Of a stretch of DNA of 64,000 bases, positions 52,948 through 61,199 are shown one piece after another. Origin of the DNA: an uncultured Draconibacterium sp. Lineage in GTDB: Bacteria > Bacteroidota > Bacteroidia > Bacteroidales > Prolixibacteraceae. Both the position numbers and the translations under genes were made by a program. The stretch's first letter is position 1; each line of letters begins with the position of its first letter. The notes under the pieces were generated by a model. That model was not told where the DNA came from. It ran no database searches and saw nothing but the letters and a program-made list of their open reading frames with translations. The stretch is taken from positions 1-64,000 of the forward strand of contig NZ_CAJXTC010000012.1 in NCBI RefSeq assembly GCF_913060805.1, in the 5' to 3' direction.

Positions 52948-55730
52948 TAAACATTAAATATTTCTGCAAGTGCTTTTTCAACTTCAATTCTTACCTGTTC
53001 AGCTGCCTCTTGGGGCGCATCACCGCCGGTTACATGTATTTCAATCTTATCAGTAAACCGGTCAATATGTATAGTTTGATTATGTTGATTGTCTGTTTTA
53101 TTTACCTCTGAATTTCGTTGTTGAATATTATTTCCGGAATTTTCAATATTTGTACTTTCATTGTACAAATCAGCGGTTGAAAAAATGGTCTTAAAAAGTT
53201 TGTTTTCTTCAGTACTTACAGTTGAATTTACATTATTGAATTGCTGGCTATTGTCAAGCAATCGATTATCAAAGGCATTGTAAACATTTCCTTCGGTTAA
53301 CGAATTAGCTACTGGCGCAATAGTTGTTTCAGTAGTTATAACCTTTTTGTTATCTATTGGAACCAATTTCTGAACATTTGCATTGGCTGCTCCAATCGAC
53401 ATCGCAAGTGGCACCGCAGCAACCGCCGCCATCTTTTTCAAGCTACTGCTAATATCATCAACCCGCATTGCAATTGTTTTTACCGGCTTATCTGTTGTAT
53501 TTTGTTGTTTTGCAGCTTCCGGGGCATCTACACCAAGCTTAGCAGTAATTGCGGCATAGGTGTTTGTTTTGCCGTAGTTCTGAGGAATACCAAGACTAAG
53601 CTTATCATCTGAATTTTTGCCAAATCCTTTGTTTTTGTTGAGTTTCTTCATTAACTCCTCAATATCGACGTTATTTTCAGATTGATTGGTTGGAGTAACC
53701 TTGTCGATCAACGAACTTGTTTTATTTCCTTTTACCCACTTTCCTGTTTTTTCGTCTTTCACGTAACCGGCATCTAATTTATCGTTAGCGAAACTTTCAA
53801 CGCCTTTTTGATAACCCGACCGGAATTTTTCTCCAAGCTGTTTCCCATTCGACATTGCATTTTTATAAGCATCAACACCAACTAAGTCTGCAAGTGCTTT
53901 TTTGCCGTCACTCATTGCTCCTTTCCAGTCTTTGTTAAATAGTTTCTTAACAGCAGATGCAATGCCGGTCAACCCGCTCAGAATCCCTTTAATCCGATCA
54001 ATAACAAATTCTTTTAGCATCGAGCCAAAGTCTCTTATTACCTCCCAGATACCAGTTATAGCACCTCTGAATTTCTCCGAGTGTTTCCACGCTGCAATAA
54101 AAGCAGCTACCAAAGCCATAATACCAATTACAATCCATGTAACCGGATTAGCCAATAATGCGGCATTTAGCCCCCACATTGCCCCTGTTGCAACTCCTGT
54201 TACAGCTGCCCATACACCTTTAGCGGCAGTAACAATACCCATCCAAATTGCATTGCGCTTTAGCCATATATTATGAACGATCAAAGCGGTTGTCAAACCT
54301 CCAATCAAAACGGTTAATCCAACAATCCAAGGATTCCCCTGTTGAAGCATATTCATCCACCAACTCCAACCTGCACCAACTCCATCAATAACAGAAGATA
54401 TGCCTTCCAGTAAGCTACCAAGAACATCAAGCACCGGGTTTAAAACCGTAAGAACTACGTTCCCGAGCGATAATCCAATTCCCTGAATCTTCGCCCAGCC
54501 TTCCCGTAGTTTATTCCCGGTGTTGTCGGTATTGTCTAAAGCCGCCTGTAGCTCACCACTTGCATTTGAGGTTGCATCAACAGCAGCCTTTAATTTGTTG
54601 GTCTCGTTTGTTAAAATAGAGAATGCAGCTTTAGCCTGTTGGTCTCTCAATCCAATACTTTCCAAAAAGTCTGATCGTTGCTGATCGGTCATTGCGCTGG
54701 TGATCCGGCTCAGGTCAGTGAATATTTCTACCATGCTCCTGAGTTTTCCGTTTTCATCGTAAACCATTACACCGGCCTTTTTCAATCCATCGGTAATATC
54801 ACTTTTACCAAGTGCATTGTAAGCGTTTTGGATTAACATTGCACTGGTTGCCGCATCTTGACCTTTACCAGTCATGTAGGCAAACAACCCGGCTGTTTCT
54901 TTCCACACAGCACCAATATTGTTACCGGCTGCAAATAACGTTGGCAGATAACGGGCAAAATCTGCAAACTCACCGGCTCCAACTCTTTTTGCCCCAAATA
55001 AAACATCAAGTACTTCCTGAGCGTTGGTTTTTTCCTTTCCAATTGCAGAAAGCGATTGAGCAGTAGCCCCTGAAACAAGATTAACTTCAGTAAATCCGGC
55101 TTTTGCTCCTTTCAACGCTTTTGATAAAATATCGGTACTCAAGGCAACATCACCGGTTTGTGACAATATCTTTTCATAAGCATCTGGCACACCGCGTAAA
55201 TCCTTACCCGCATCAAGAGCCAGGCGTTTAATTTTTTTGCTTAATGTGTCAAGTTGCTGTTGTGGAAGCTGAGCCGTAGCATTTATTTTTGCCATGCCTT
55301 CTTCCCAGCTAACACCTAATTTTCCAACAGCCGCCACGCCTGCACCGGCCATTACAATAGGGTTCGTTAGTAATCCGGCTCCGGGTATTTGGTTAACAGC
55401 ATCTTTTGCCCATTTGCCAAATTTCCCTCCGGTGGTATTTTCAAGATTATTGATTGTGGTGGTTAAGCCCTTAATCTCTTTGTTGTATTGGCGTATTTTG
55501 GTCAGGTTGCTCGGGTCAATCAAATCCCTTTCTTCCTGAAGTATGTCAACCTTTTGTTTCAGGGTATAGATAGAGCCTCCAAAATCCTTTGTATTTCGGT
55601 TTAATTGGCTAACCTTCTCCTGCAAACCTGTTAACTTTTGCATGGTTTCAAACGAACTTCCGGTAAGCTTATTCAGCGTACCGGAAGCTCTGTCCTTCAT
55701 TAGTAAAGTATATTCGTAAATACCGGGCAT
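52947..55730 (-). CDS. Tape measure protein
   Basis: 927 residues: long helices and coiled coil (VSQLNRNTKDFGGSIYTLKQ; EERDLIDPSNLTKIRQYNKE). A phage-tail TP901-type domain (SKKIKRLALDAGKDLRGVPD; TGDVALSTDILSKALKGAK) and a hydrophobic middle (LTVLIGGLTTALIVHNIWLK; VTWIVIGIMALVAAFIAAW). It sets tail length. Its ATG (55730) directly follows the stop of the -1 frame product at 55733-55731. Confidence 0.9.
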   Translation of the reverse strand: MPGIYEYTLLMKDRASGTLNKLTGSSFETMQKLTGLQEKVSQLNRNTKDFGGSIYTLKQKVDILQEERDLIDPSNLTKIRQYNKEIKGLTTTINNLENTTGGKFGKWAKDAVNQIPGAGLLTNPIVMAGAGVAAVGKLGVSWEEGMAKINATAQLPQQQLDTLSKKIKRLALDAGKDLRGVPDAYEKILSQTGDVALSTDILSKALKGAKAGFTEVNLVSGATAQSLSAIGKEKTNAQEVLDVLFGAKRVGAGEFADFARYLPTLFAAGNNIGAVWKETAGLFAYMTGKGQDAATSAMLIQNAYNALGKSDITDGLKKAGVMVYDENGKLRSMVEIFTDLSRITSAMTDQQRSDFLESIGLRDQQAKAAFSILTNETNKLKAAVDATSNASGELQAALDNTDNTGNKLREGWAKIQGIGLSLGNVVLTVLNPVLDVLGSLLEGISSVIDGVGAGWSWWMNMLQQGNPWIVGLTVLIGGLTTALIVHNIWLKRNAIWMGIVTAAKGVWAAVTGVATGAMWGLNAALLANPVTWIVIGIMALVAAFIAAWKHSEKFRGAITGIWEVIRDFGSMLKEFVIDRIKGILSGLTGIASAVKKLFNKDWKGAMSDGKKALADLVGVDAYKNAMSNGKQLGEKFRSGYQKGVESFANDKLDAGYVKDEKTGKWVKGNKTSSLIDKVTPTNQSENNVDIEELMKKLNKNKGFGKNSDDKLSLGIPQNYGKTNTYAAITAKLGVDAPEAAKQQNTTDKPVKTIAMRVDDISSSLKKMAAVAAVPLAMSIGAANANVQKLVPIDNKKVITTETTIAPVANSLTEGNVYNAFDNRLLDNSQQFNNVNSTVSTEENKLFKTIFSTADLYNESTNIENSGNNIQQRNSEVNKTDNQHNQTIHIDRFTDKIEIHVTGGDAPQEAAEQVRIEVEKALAEIFNV

Positions 55731-56302
55731 CTACTTTTCAGGATTTGTTTTCTTAAAAAACCATTCAACATCTTTTGCCATCATACACCACTCTTCATCC
55801 GACAAATCATCCGGCTCTACATGGCAATAATGCCGGATCAACATATTATTCTGACGAATAAAATCTTTATCAGGCCTGTCGGTAGCCTCTAGCAGTTTTT
55901 TATGCGCGCACTTCTGATCTTGATTAAATCACCAAGAACCGCGTTGGCTGCTAAAAACAGGTCATCATCTGTCTTAATGCGTTCGTCACCACCCAACCAG
56001 CAGTTTTGCAAAATCAGTTCACCGAATTTGATCGGGTCTTTTCCACCAACCGACGTAGCCATCGATATAATTTTACGACTCGGATTTCTAAGATAAGCAA
56101 CAACACTTTCGGTTGTAATACCGCGCTTGTCTGCAACCAGATCCTCTGCATGATCGCGGGCATCCTCCTCATTGTCGAACTCCTCGCCATCAGCCGTTTT
56201 AAATTTCGTGTCAATTTCAAGCTTGTTTACCTTTCCGTACAAGCCTTCCCATTTTTTAATGTCTTCTGGAGTTGGGTTTGTAATATTTTCTTTTTTATTC
56301 AT
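55731..56302 (-). CDS. Tail assembly chaperone, long form by -1 frameshift
   Basis: About 190 residues if ribosomes slip at A AAA AAC. The zero-frame product (55889-56302, 137 residues, MNKKENITNPTPEDIKKWEG to IKNC) ends at TAG 55891-55889. After slippage, reading continues for 54 residues (LLEATDRPDKDFIRQNNMLI; HYCHVEPDDLSDEEWCMM; VEWFFKKTNPEK) to TAG at 55733-55731, which touches the tape-measure ATG. Long-tailed phages widely use this device (lambda G/GT, P2 E/E'), and position is exactly as expected. The extension has good coding character and no own start. Confidence 0.8.
55889..56302 (-). CDS. Tail assembly chaperone, short form
   Basis: 137 residues, zero-frame product: helical and acidic, KWEGLYGKVNKLEIDTKFKT, EEFDNEEDARDHAEDLVAD, ELILQNCWLGGDERIKTDDD. 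It lies between tail tube and tape measure, the standard place of the G/E-type chaperone. The last four codons carry the slippery heptamer that gives the long form. Confidence 0.8.
   Translation of the reverse strand: MNKKENITNPTPEDIKKWEGLYGKVNKLEIDTKFKTADGEEFDNEEDARDHAEDLVADKRGITTESVVAYLRNPSRKIISMATSVGGKDPIKFGELILQNCWLGGDERIKTDDDLFLAANAVLGDLIKIRSARIKNC
55895..55901 (-). promoter_or_regulatory. Slippery heptamer A AAA AAC for -1 frameshifting
   Basis: On the minus strand the zero-frame codons are ATA AAA AAC TGC TAG, giving the canonical X XXY YYZ heptamer in the correct phase four codons before the stop. GTTTTTT is the plus-strand text. Confidence 0.8.
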
Positions 56303-56359
56303 CTCTTTTTATTGATTTGATTGTTATTCAACACTTGTTTATCGGGGATTAAACGGGTC

Positions 56360-56415
56360 GGTTTGTCGCCCCTGCCATCCGTCAAACGATGGATAACAGG
56401 GGGTTCAAACAAACC
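56360..56415 (-). promoter_or_regulatory. Structured leader between tail tube and chaperone genes
   Basis: GGTTTGT (56360-56366) pairs with ACAAACC (56409-56415), CCCCT (56369-56373) with AGGGG (56398-56402), and CCATC (56375-56379) with GATGG (56388-56392), a long near-continuous hairpin. There is no U-run on the minus strand, so it is not a plain terminator. It may control readthrough or mRNA stability. Confidence 0.5.
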
Positions 56416-56453
56416 AATAAAACTTCAAAAATTTATGACAAATAGATTATTAA

Positions 56454-56867
56454 CTAGGCCGGTGTAATTCGCAAGGCCAAAAATGGAAGCTCGTACTCTC
56501 CATTACCATCGCCTTGTTTCAAAGCCTCTTCGCTTTCTTTAAATTCGGCAAACTTGGCAACATCTGTTACAAGGCTTCCATCTTCAGCTACATAGCTAAA
56601 AACAATATCAAAACCTTTTAACGATAAAATATCACCGTCCGGAGAAGCATTTTTAAGTGCTTCCAGTTCGCTTTTTAGAATCGTAATCGAGCCTTCGTAA
56701 CTTTTGTTGCCACGTTTGTAACCAATAGGCTCGTTTCCACGGCCATAACGTAACTCTTTACTTTGGCTCTTTTTATAACTAAAGGCGGTTATGCCTTCAA
56801 TAACCTTTCCCAGTAATACTACCTGGGCATCACTCCATGCAAATTCTTCGCTGTTAATTACGTTCAT
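56454..56867 (-). CDS. Phage tail tube protein
   Basis: 137 residues following the sheath gene by 10 bp: MNVINSEEFAWSDAQVVLLG, KVIEGITAFSYKKSQSKELR, IGYKRGNKSYEGSITILKSE. Order sheath, tube, chaperone, tape measure is that of myoviruses; beta-rich with a central helix as in tube subunits. Confidence 0.78.
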   Translation of the reverse strand: MNVINSEEFAWSDAQVVLLGKVIEGITAFSYKKSQSKELRYGRGNEPIGYKRGNKSYEGSITILKSELEALKNASPDGDILSLKGFDIVFSYVAEDGSLVTDVAKFAEFKESEEALKQGDGNGEYELPFLALRITPA

Positions 56868-56877
56868 GCTTCTTTAT

Positions 56878-58068
56878 TTATAATGCAGGGTTAGAAAATC
56901 CAAGGTTCACCTGAATGGTTTTTGTATAACCAACAGGTACAATTTCAAGGGCAACAACCAATTTTTCAGTGCTTAAAATGTTTTGTTTCGGATCAACAAA
57001 AGCTGTAACAGAACTAATCTCGCTATTAGCAGTCATTCCGTTATTTATGGCATTCAGAATTTTGCCTTCAAAGTATTTCACAACACCCGGCTGAAGTTTG
57101 CCGTCATCATCAACTTCCACTTCGTCCATTATTTCGGTAACGTAAGTGCTGTAAGCAATAAGTACAGCTTTATCAATAACCCGGCGGTTAACTATTGTGC
57201 TAAAATCATCATCAGCCGATGAACAAGTGTGATCAACTCCCCAATAAACGCCTGAGCGTTGCGGGTAAGGAGTCATAACCACCCAACCCTTAGCATCCAG
57301 TACTTCAGCCAGAGCACGGGTTACTTTAGTCCCGTCTGTAAAGTACGCGTTTGCAATTGGGATAGCTCCGGTTTTTACACGTCCGGGTTTACGCTGAACA
57401 GGATCAGCAGCCAAACGGCCAAGCAACAAACCTACACCAGCAGAGCCGGTTTCAACATCCCCGGCAATTACTCCAACCACACGGTTGAATCCTAATCCTG
57501 TAAGGTCTTCAAGCGTTCCCGAGTCTCCCTGATAATCGCGCCCGTCAACAATACCAATAAAAGGCTCCATGTCACCTGCTTTAGCAACTGCAAGAGCATT
57601 AAGTTTACCCAGAGCAGCAACAACATCATCATCGATGCCTGCCGCATATGAAGGAACATAAGCAGCATCAGTAATACGCGAAACAGCTAACAACCGAATG
57701 CGGCCATCAGCAGCCTCAAGCATTGTATTTGCATAAGCATTGCCGCTGGCAATGTCGCAAATATCCTCAAGCGTTTCTGTTTTGGCAATTACCATTACCC
57801 AAATTTCAGCACCGTCACCAGCTACTGTAAAAAAGTCTGCAACCTGCTTAAATGCGTTGGTTGCATTATCAATATCGTACTGGGCATCAAGCCCGGCATC
57901 TTTTACTTCTCCAATCGAGAAAAATTGTTTGGCTTCGCCAATTTTAAAATTCTCGGCATCGGGTGCAGTATCGCCCGAAACAATAATTCCGGCTACACCA
58001 TCGGCAAGCTCAGCTCCTCCGCCAAGGTTCCCGTTTTTAACACTAATAACTACCTCTGGTAAACTCAT
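56878..58068 (-). CDS. Contractile tail sheath protein (DUF2586-like)
   Basis: 396 residues: MSLPEVVISVKNGNLGGGAE; GVAGIIVSGDTAPDAENFKI; FIGIVDGRDYQGDSGTLEDL; GVGLLLGRLAADPVQRKPGR; KGWVVMTPYPQRSGVYWGVD. Matches DUF2586-type sheath proteins of Bacteroidota and Mu-like phages. It shows that the tail is contractile. Overlaps the holin gene by 4 bp. Confidence 0.85.
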   Translation of the reverse strand: MSLPEVVISVKNGNLGGGAELADGVAGIIVSGDTAPDAENFKIGEAKQFFSIGEVKDAGLDAQYDIDNATNAFKQVADFFTVAGDGAEIWVMVIAKTETLEDICDIASGNAYANTMLEAADGRIRLLAVSRITDAAYVPSYAAGIDDDVVAALGKLNALAVAKAGDMEPFIGIVDGRDYQGDSGTLEDLTGLGFNRVVGVIAGDVETGSAGVGLLLGRLAADPVQRKPGRVKTGAIPIANAYFTDGTKVTRALAEVLDAKGWVVMTPYPQRSGVYWGVDHTCSSADDDFSTIVNRRVIDKAVLIAYSTYVTEIMDEVEVDDDGKLQPGVVKYFEGKILNAINNGMTANSEISSVTAFVDPKQNILSTEKLVVALEIVPVGYTKTIQVNLGFSNPAL

Positions 58069-58472
58069 TTCGATTTATTTTTTGAATTTGTTTTGATAAC
58101 TGAATTAATCCCGTAATAGCCGAAATAGAACAGTAATATCCCGGACACAAGTGGGAAGATTGACTTAGACAAGTCAAAAAGAAAACCGGCATAAGTTTCA
58201 TCAAAGAAATAAACAGCACCGGCACATAACAGTAGAAACAGGAAGATAGACGAAAACATGATAGCAAGAATGCGCCTTGTAACACTTCTGGCACTATTCT
58301 CATCACTGTTCAGCTTGTACCATTCTATCCATTGATCCCATGCCTGTTTCGCAGCATCCGACTTTTCTTCATTGGTAAAGAAAAGTTTATCAACCCCACT
58401 CGAAATAGTGTCGAATGTTCTTTGCGGGTCTAATTTATTAGCTGAATTAAATAATCCTTTTAACAGTTTCAT
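58065..58472 (-). CDS. Holin, GTA_holin_3TM-like
   Basis: 135 residues: an N-terminal amphipathic region (LFNSANKLDPQRTFDTISSG; EEKSDAAKQAWDQWIEWYKL) and two membrane segments (ILAIMFSSIFLFLLLCAGAV; FPLVSGILLFYFGYYGIN). This is the DUF3154/GTA holin layout, next to the endolysin gene. It would permeabilise the inner membrane at lysis. Confidence 0.72.
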   Translation of the reverse strand: MKLLKGLFNSANKLDPQRTFDTISSGVDKLFFTNEEKSDAAKQAWDQWIEWYKLNSDENSARSVTRRILAIMFSSIFLFLLLCAGAVYFFDETYAGFLFDLSKSIFPLVSGILLFYFGYYGINSVIKTNSKNKSK

Positions 58473-58490
58473 TGAATCGTTTTTTATCGT

Positions 58491-59093
58491 TTAAACTCTG
58501 TTTAACCAACCATAAAAGAATACTTCCTGACGGGGATTGTTTTCACAAATCTCAACGTAACGTTGCATCTGAAAAAAGCTAATGGATTTGATTAAAGTAT
58601 GAATGTTTCTGGCTGTTGAACGACTACTAAACATTGCAGTTAACATGTAGGCATTAAATGCCTTTATGGTTTGTGCTCCAACCATGCCATCTTCTTTAAT
58701 GTCGCTGTAGTGCTTTTGATTATTGTTAAGAAAATTTAATGAACGCTGAAAGTAGTATGCAGCTGTTTTCACTCCTTGATTTACTGCTGTGTCAAAAAGT
58801 TCATCGGCAAGTTCTTGCCCATTTATTGAATCAAGCTGGAGCTTGTCCCAAAATTTTTGTTTGTAAAAAAACCTTACCAAAGTATTCAGGTAAGTATTGG
58901 CTTCAAGCGTCTTGTTTAAATCACTCACATTAACCTGTTCTTTCACTTCATCAATCACACTCCAACCCTTCCAGTCAGAATGAAACTTTCGTGCAATACC
59001 CTTGTATGTTTCACCGCCCCTGTCAGAAGGATCATTACTGTACACTCCTTCGTGAGCCATTGTTTTGCCATATGAAATATGAAAACTGGCCAT
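58491..59093 (-). CDS. Endolysin, glycoside hydrolase 108 family
   Basis: 200 residues. The GH108 signature MAHEGVYSNDPSDRGGETYK lies at 12-31, with catalytic E15 in HEGVY, and a C-terminal peptidoglycan-binding-like domain (SDIKEDGMVGAQTIKAFNAY). N-acetylmuramidase that digests the cell wall at lysis; directly upstream of the holin gene. Confidence 0.9.
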   Translation of the reverse strand: MASFHISYGKTMAHEGVYSNDPSDRGGETYKGIARKFHSDWKGWSVIDEVKEQVNVSDLNKTLEANTYLNTLVRFFYKQKFWDKLQLDSINGQELADELFDTAVNQGVKTAAYYFQRSLNFLNNNQKHYSDIKEDGMVGAQTIKAFNAYMLTAMFSSRSTARNIHTLIKSISFFQMQRYVEICENNPRQEVFFYGWLNRV

Positions 59094-59464
59094 TATTCAG
59101 GATTTGTATTTGTTGCTTTATAATTTAACAAGGCGGCTAAATAAGCCTCTCTTGCTCTTCCTTCGTGTGGAAGCTCCAGAATACGAACCAAGTCCTGAAG
59201 CTGATAATAGTCACTATCATCATTCAGCTCCATCGACAGAACTTTTGCCTTTGCTTCTTCGGGCGAAAGATCATCTAAATCCAACTGATCTTTTTCATAG
59301 GCATCCTGTATGGTTTTTTTTAGTTTGGAAACAACCAAACCTTTCACCTGGGCGGCATATTTCTTTGCCGCTTTTTCGTCAACAAAAACCACCGTACCTA
59401 CAAGATAAATCTCTGTAAGTGATGGGCGGTTTTCAAAATATCTTAATAATTGTTCATTGGTCAT
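59093..59464 (-). CDS. Phage hypothetical protein
   Basis: 123 residues: RYFENRPSLTEIYLVGTVVF, EKAAKKYAAQVKGLVVSKL, acidic middle, HEGRAREAYLAALLNYKATN. Soluble, helical. No family recognised; position before the lysis genes suggests a structural or regulatory role. Shares 1 bp with the endolysin gene. Confidence 0.6.
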   Translation of the reverse strand: MTNEQLLRYFENRPSLTEIYLVGTVVFVDEKAAKKYAAQVKGLVVSKLKKTIQDAYEKDQLDLDDLSPEEAKAKVLSMELNDDSDYYQLQDLVRILELPHEGRAREAYLAALLNYKATNTNPE

Positions 59465-59472
59465 TTGACGCG

Positions 59473-59715
59473 TTATTTAAAAAGTGAAAAGAAAAGAGCG
59501 ACTAACCCCGAACTTATAGCCCCCGATATGCCTCCCCATATAAGGCCGCTAATTTTCTGTTTAGTCTCAACAATTGCTAACCTTTCGCGCAATACAATTT
59601 GCTCTTTATTGTTAGCCTCAACAGTAGAAGACAAGCTCCGTAAATCACGATACATCACAATAAGAAGCTCTTTTTGCGTAAGCTTTTGTAAGTCTATTTT
59701 TTCCTGATCGCTCAT
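59473..59715 (-). CDS. Small coiled-coil protein with membrane anchor
   Basis: 80 residues: charged helical part (DQEKIDLQKLTQKELLIVMY; SSTVEANNKEQIVLRERLAI) and a C-terminal membrane segment (SGLIWGGISGAISSGLVALF, FSLFK). Size, coil and single anchor suggest a lysis accessory such as a second holin or spanin-like protein. Confidence 0.6.
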   Translation of the reverse strand: MSDQEKIDLQKLTQKELLIVMYRDLRSLSSTVEANNKEQIVLRERLAIVETKQKISGLIWGGISGAISSGLVALFFSLFK

Positions 59716-59721
59716 AGTTGG

Positions 59722-59765
59722 AGTAAAAAAAATCCGGGAGAGGAAAGGGAGGAACTCCCGGATTT
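59722..59765 (-). terminator. Intra-operon terminator on the minus strand
   Basis: AAATCCGGGAG (59730-59740) and CTCCCGGATTT (59755-59765) form an 11-bp perfect stem with a 14-nt loop. Read on the minus strand, it is followed by eight T (complement of 59724-59731, partly overlapping the stem end). It lies between the capsid-side genes and the lysis/tail genes. Confidence 0.75.
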
Positions 59766-59804
59766 AGAAATTCAAAATTTATGGTCGATAAAAAATAAGG
59801 GCAT

Positions 59805-60197
59805 CTAATATTCTGCTGATTCGTGTATCAGCACATACCTGTTTCCGATATACACAAAGCCCCACGTTCGCGACTTATTCGCGGCCACCGTAGAAGATGC
59901 TGCCTCCAAACCTATATCAAAGGTTACCGTTCGTTGGGTTCCATCGGCTGTTACTTCAAACCAGAGCAAACTGGCCGGACTCGAACTCACAGTATCAACC
60001 TGAAGCACAATATTTGTATCTACATCCATTGTGAAAACGGAGGCAGAGTAAACCGGAATAACCGAAACTGTATCGCTTACAGGTGTAATTTCATACAACC
60101 CTTTCGATCCGAACGGTTTTGTTTCTTTTAAGGCTTGCGCCTGTGTTACTGTAACCATGCTAAGCAAGGCCACAAAAAGTAAGATCATTTGTTTCAT
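59805..60197 (-). CDS. Secreted or surface phage protein
   Basis: 130 residues with a clear signal peptide (MKQMILLFVALLSMVTVTQA) and a beta-rich rest (TMDVDTNIVLQVDTVSSSPA; ADGTQRTVTFDIGLEAASST; TWGFVYIGNRYVLIHESAEY). A signal peptide on a capsid-cluster protein is unusual. It might act on the cell envelope, for example superinfection exclusion, or decorate the virion; unknown. Confidence 0.65.
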   Translation of the reverse strand: MKQMILLFVALLSMVTVTQAQALKETKPFGSKGLYEITPVSDTVSVIPVYSASVFTMDVDTNIVLQVDTVSSSPASLLWFEVTADGTQRTVTFDIGLEAASSTVAANKSRTWGFVYIGNRYVLIHESAEY

Positions 60198-60260
60198 TTA
60201 AAACTCGATTAAACGTTAATAAATCACTGATTAAACACTATCGAAAAAGGATGTAGCAGC

Positions 60261-61193
60261 CTAACCCTCTACACGCCCGTCGTAGATTGATACCTGTTCA
60301 CCCCACGCAATTTCAGTATCAGCTGTCATCAGCATTTTAAAGAAATAGCGTTCACCGGCGTTGGTTACCTTATCGATTTTGATTGTATCATAATCGTTGG
60401 TAAGGTTGCAACCTGCCCAAAGGTTGGAGGTCATATCGTTGGTTGCGATGGTGCACACAATTACATGCTCCGGCCAGTCGCTCAATACTTCAATAGGCAT
60501 GCCTTTGAAGCTTTTGGCAGTCATACTTGTATAATCCGGTCCTTTTACGCTCAGCTTGGTTAAAGCTGAATCATACTTTTCAAAGTCCTCGTCGCTCAAC
60601 AACATTTTGGCTTTCTTGCGGTACTTCTTAGGCAACGCGAGTCTTGCAGCTTTCATTTTGCTGATAATATTGTCCTCAGTGAGTCCTACCGGGTTCTCAA
60701 TCTCAATGCGCTCTTCGTCGTGAAGAATCGAATAAAGAATACCGTTGAAAAGTTCATCATCAGTATCGCCAAACTCACCATTGATAAAGTGGAAACCAAG
60801 CTCAAAATCAACAGCCTTACCCATCTCTTCCAAAAGCTGGTTTTGCACCTTAGTTGGAAGCTCAGCAAATACCAAGTCGCCTTTAGGTTGGAACGGACGC
60901 CATATATTCTCAAAAGCACGAGGATTAAACTCGGTGTACGCCATGAATTCTTTAGGTTGAAGGTATTTCTCATCGTATGTGAAATCACCTTTTGCGTCTT
61001 CGCTTGTTGGCTGTTCCTTACGTTTTTGCAACATTTTGCCAGTTTTCAACCTTGGCAGGGTGTATTTTTTCGATACGTTTGGAACGAGCTTTATCAATCC
61101 GCGTTCCACAAGCTCGTTGGTAGTTGTTGCACGTACCAATAACTGCTCCAATACTTCGCCGGAATAGGCGGTTCCTTCAATTACAATAGCCAT
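60261..61193 (-). CDS. Major capsid protein candidate
   Basis: 310 residues directly downstream of the protease/scaffold gene: SKKYTLPRLKTGKMLQKRKE, YLQPKEFMAYTEFNPRAFEN, VQNQLLEEMGKAVDFELGF, KKYRKKAKMLLSDEDFEKYD. Length and place match an HK97-fold capsid protein (P2 N-like). The call rests on context and general pattern. Confidence 0.72.
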   Translation of the reverse strand: MAIVIEGTAYSGEVLEQLLVRATTTNELVERGLIKLVPNVSKKYTLPRLKTGKMLQKRKEQPTSEDAKGDFTYDEKYLQPKEFMAYTEFNPRAFENIWRPFQPKGDLVFAELPTKVQNQLLEEMGKAVDFELGFHFINGEFGDTDDELFNGILYSILHDEERIEIENPVGLTEDNIISKMKAARLALPKKYRKKAKMLLSDEDFEKYDSALTKLSVKGPDYTSMTAKSFKGMPIEVLSDWPEHVIVCTIATNDMTSNLWAGCNLTNDYDTIKIDKVTNAGERYFFKMLMTADTEIAWGEQVSIYDGRVEG

Positions 61194-61199
61194 TATTGC

